DNA of 7,054 nt, taken from NCBI GenBank assembly GCA_021806355.1, contig JAJZXT010000125.1, positions 1 through 7,054 on the forward strand, given 5' to 3'. The notes beneath the pieces were generated by a model, which saw only the letters and a list, made by a program, of their open reading frames with translations, had not been told where the DNA came from and did not search any database. Origin of the DNA: Thermoplasmata archaeon. GTDB lineage: Archaea > Thermoplasmatota > Thermoplasmata > Thermoplasmatales > Thermoplasmataceae. Within the stretch, counting starts at the first letter, position 1. Every line of letters starts with the position of its first letter. Made by a program: the position numbers and the translations under genes. This document shows positions 6,388 to 7,054 of this stretch, in pieces.

Positions 6388-6670
6388 TCAATTCTTATTT
6401 CCATCAAAAAACGCCACTTCATGGCTGCATTCTTTGCAAACACCAAATTTTAAAGCAACCGTTTCCTCGCCTTGAAATATATCGCTTGTAAATATATAAT
6501 CACCTTATTTTCAAATGAAATAACCCGTAACCTTGCATTCTATGATCTTTTTCTTCAACAAGGAATTTCTCCTGCCTCATAATCATATATCCATAAGCAA
6601 GACTTAAGGCGACTACAGCGACTTAAAATCAGGCAAATGTTAGAATTTCATTTATCCCTGTTCTATTCAC
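6388..6670 (-). pseudogene. Small membrane-anchored CxxC protein, broken by two stops and one frameshift
   Basis: Read on the minus strand from the GTG at 6668-6670, the frame gives VNRTGINEILTFA, a TGA, F, a TAA, then VAVVALSLAYGYMIM, MRQEKFLVEEKDHRMQ and GYGLFHLKI. A one-base shift near 6503-6511 leads to GDYIFTSDIFQGEE, VALKFGVCKECSHEVAFFDG and NKN, with a TGA at 6388-6390. Repaired, it is about 93 residues: one hydrophobic segment (residues about 9-31) near the N-terminus, a charged neck, and a soluble C-terminal part with a CKEC pair resembling half of a zinc ribbon. The GTG overlaps the TAG of the DUF1015 gene by eight bases (GTGAATAG), a typical operon junction, so the two were probably co-transcribed. 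I do not recognise the family. The two stops and the shift are read directly; the repaired protein is inference. A shorter start at ATG 6584-6586 or 6578-6580 could make only a truncated piece. Confidence 0.55.
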
Positions 6671-7054
6671 TGCTCCTAAACAGGTTAATCAATATTCCCG
6701 ATGGTATTTTAGGAAAAAAGTAGGTGGACTTTTGAGGAAGCACTGAAACCTTTTCCATAACATCTATAAACATTCTTTTATTCCATTTTGGGAGAATTAT
6801 GGCAAATGAACCTGGATTTCTTTCAACTTCCTCCACAACTTCATTTTGATCGTGAAAATATGATATCCTGTCCGCGAAATCATCCTCTTCAAATTTACAT
6901 ATGCCCTCAAGTATTTTTTTGTTTACCATGCCAATGGGAATCTTTTCCTCCGGGCCGTTTTCTTCATCCCCTTTAATATGGACACCAATCATTTTGCCAT
7001 TATAAATCTTGAATTTTTCATCACTGCATCCCTCTTCCTTGAATTCAATTCCAC
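6663..7054 (-). CDS. DUF1015 family protein, C-terminal part (runs off right edge)
   Basis: About 129 residues of the C-terminus are present; the N-terminal two thirds (family length about 400-430) lie beyond the window. The strongest evidence is the family's C-terminal signature PQKSTYFFPKIPSGILINLF, close to the PPKSTYFYPK-SGL pattern of DUF1015 (COG4198). Before it come VEEVERNPGSFAIILPKWNK, as in the family's segment that precedes the signature, and the N-terminal visible part with FKIYNGKMIGVHIKG. The frame is open to the window edge, so the ATG at 6990-6992 is an internal methionine rather than the start. The biochemical role is not established for this family with certainty. Its TAG overlaps the GTG of the downstream small membrane gene, suggesting an operon. 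The visible part has no defects. Confidence 0.85.
   Translation of the reverse strand, partial: GIEFKEEGCSDEKFKIYNGKMIGVHIKGDEENGPEEKIPIGMVNKKILEGICKFEEDDFADRISYFHDQNEVVEEVERNPGSFAIILPKWNKRMFIDVMEKVSVLPQKSTYFFPKIPSGILINLFRSSE

Noticed and set aside
6788..6976. 62-residue plus-strand frame
   Set aside because: It is antisense to the DUF1015 gene, whose frame is open to the window edge and carries the family signature.
1..7054. CRISPR array, tRNA or rRNA genes
   Set aside because: No regularly spaced direct repeats and no recognisable RNA gene core sequences were seen on either strand.

Overview
The window looks archaeal and most like a Thermoplasmatales-type genome (Thermoplasma/Ferroplasma/Cuniculiplasma relatives). 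This is an inference. It rests on A+T-rich intergenic DNA with TATA-like boxes about 25-35 bases upstream of start codons, very short predicted leaders, heavy AGG/AGA arginine codon use, U-tract-like terminators, and archaeal-looking insertion sequences. It reads as accessory DNA in decay: two intact, possibly defence-related genes sit among insertion sequences and several genes broken by frameshifts and stops.

Left part (1-1960). A broken gene of unknown function on the minus strand (4-405) ends abruptly at an IS1634/IS4-like insertion sequence (406-1889). That element has 19-base imperfect terminal repeats and an almost intact DDE transposase. The family's usual N-terminus is encoded upstream of the first usable start, but an ACG sits where the ATG is expected. 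A short stretch of poly-T terminators separates the element from the next gene.

Middle (1958-4533). A complete 500-residue OLD-family ATPase/TOPRIM nuclease lies on the minus strand with its own TATA-like promoter. About 100 bases upstream of it is a dead IS5-like element (3564-4531) with perfect 16-base ends. Its transposase has at least four frameshifts and three in-frame stops. Just inside the left end is an 11-bp perfect hairpin whose right arm holds the probable Shine-Dalgarno sequence.

Right part (4532-7054). A gene-poor stretch holds a scrap resembling one ankyrin repeat, then a promoter and an intact 245-residue DUF5343-like protein (5064-5801). After it come unrecognised, frame-switching ORF fragments and a hairpin (6352-6378). 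The window ends, on the minus strand, with a broken gene for a small membrane-anchored CxxC protein. Its start overlaps the stop of a DUF1015-family gene that runs off the right edge.

The OLD nuclease and the DUF5343-like protein are the only clearly intact non-transposon genes wholly inside the window. OLD-family proteins include known anti-phage effectors (P2 Old, GajA of Gabija), so this may be a remnant defence or mobile island. No second gene of a known two-gene OLD system is visible beside the nuclease.
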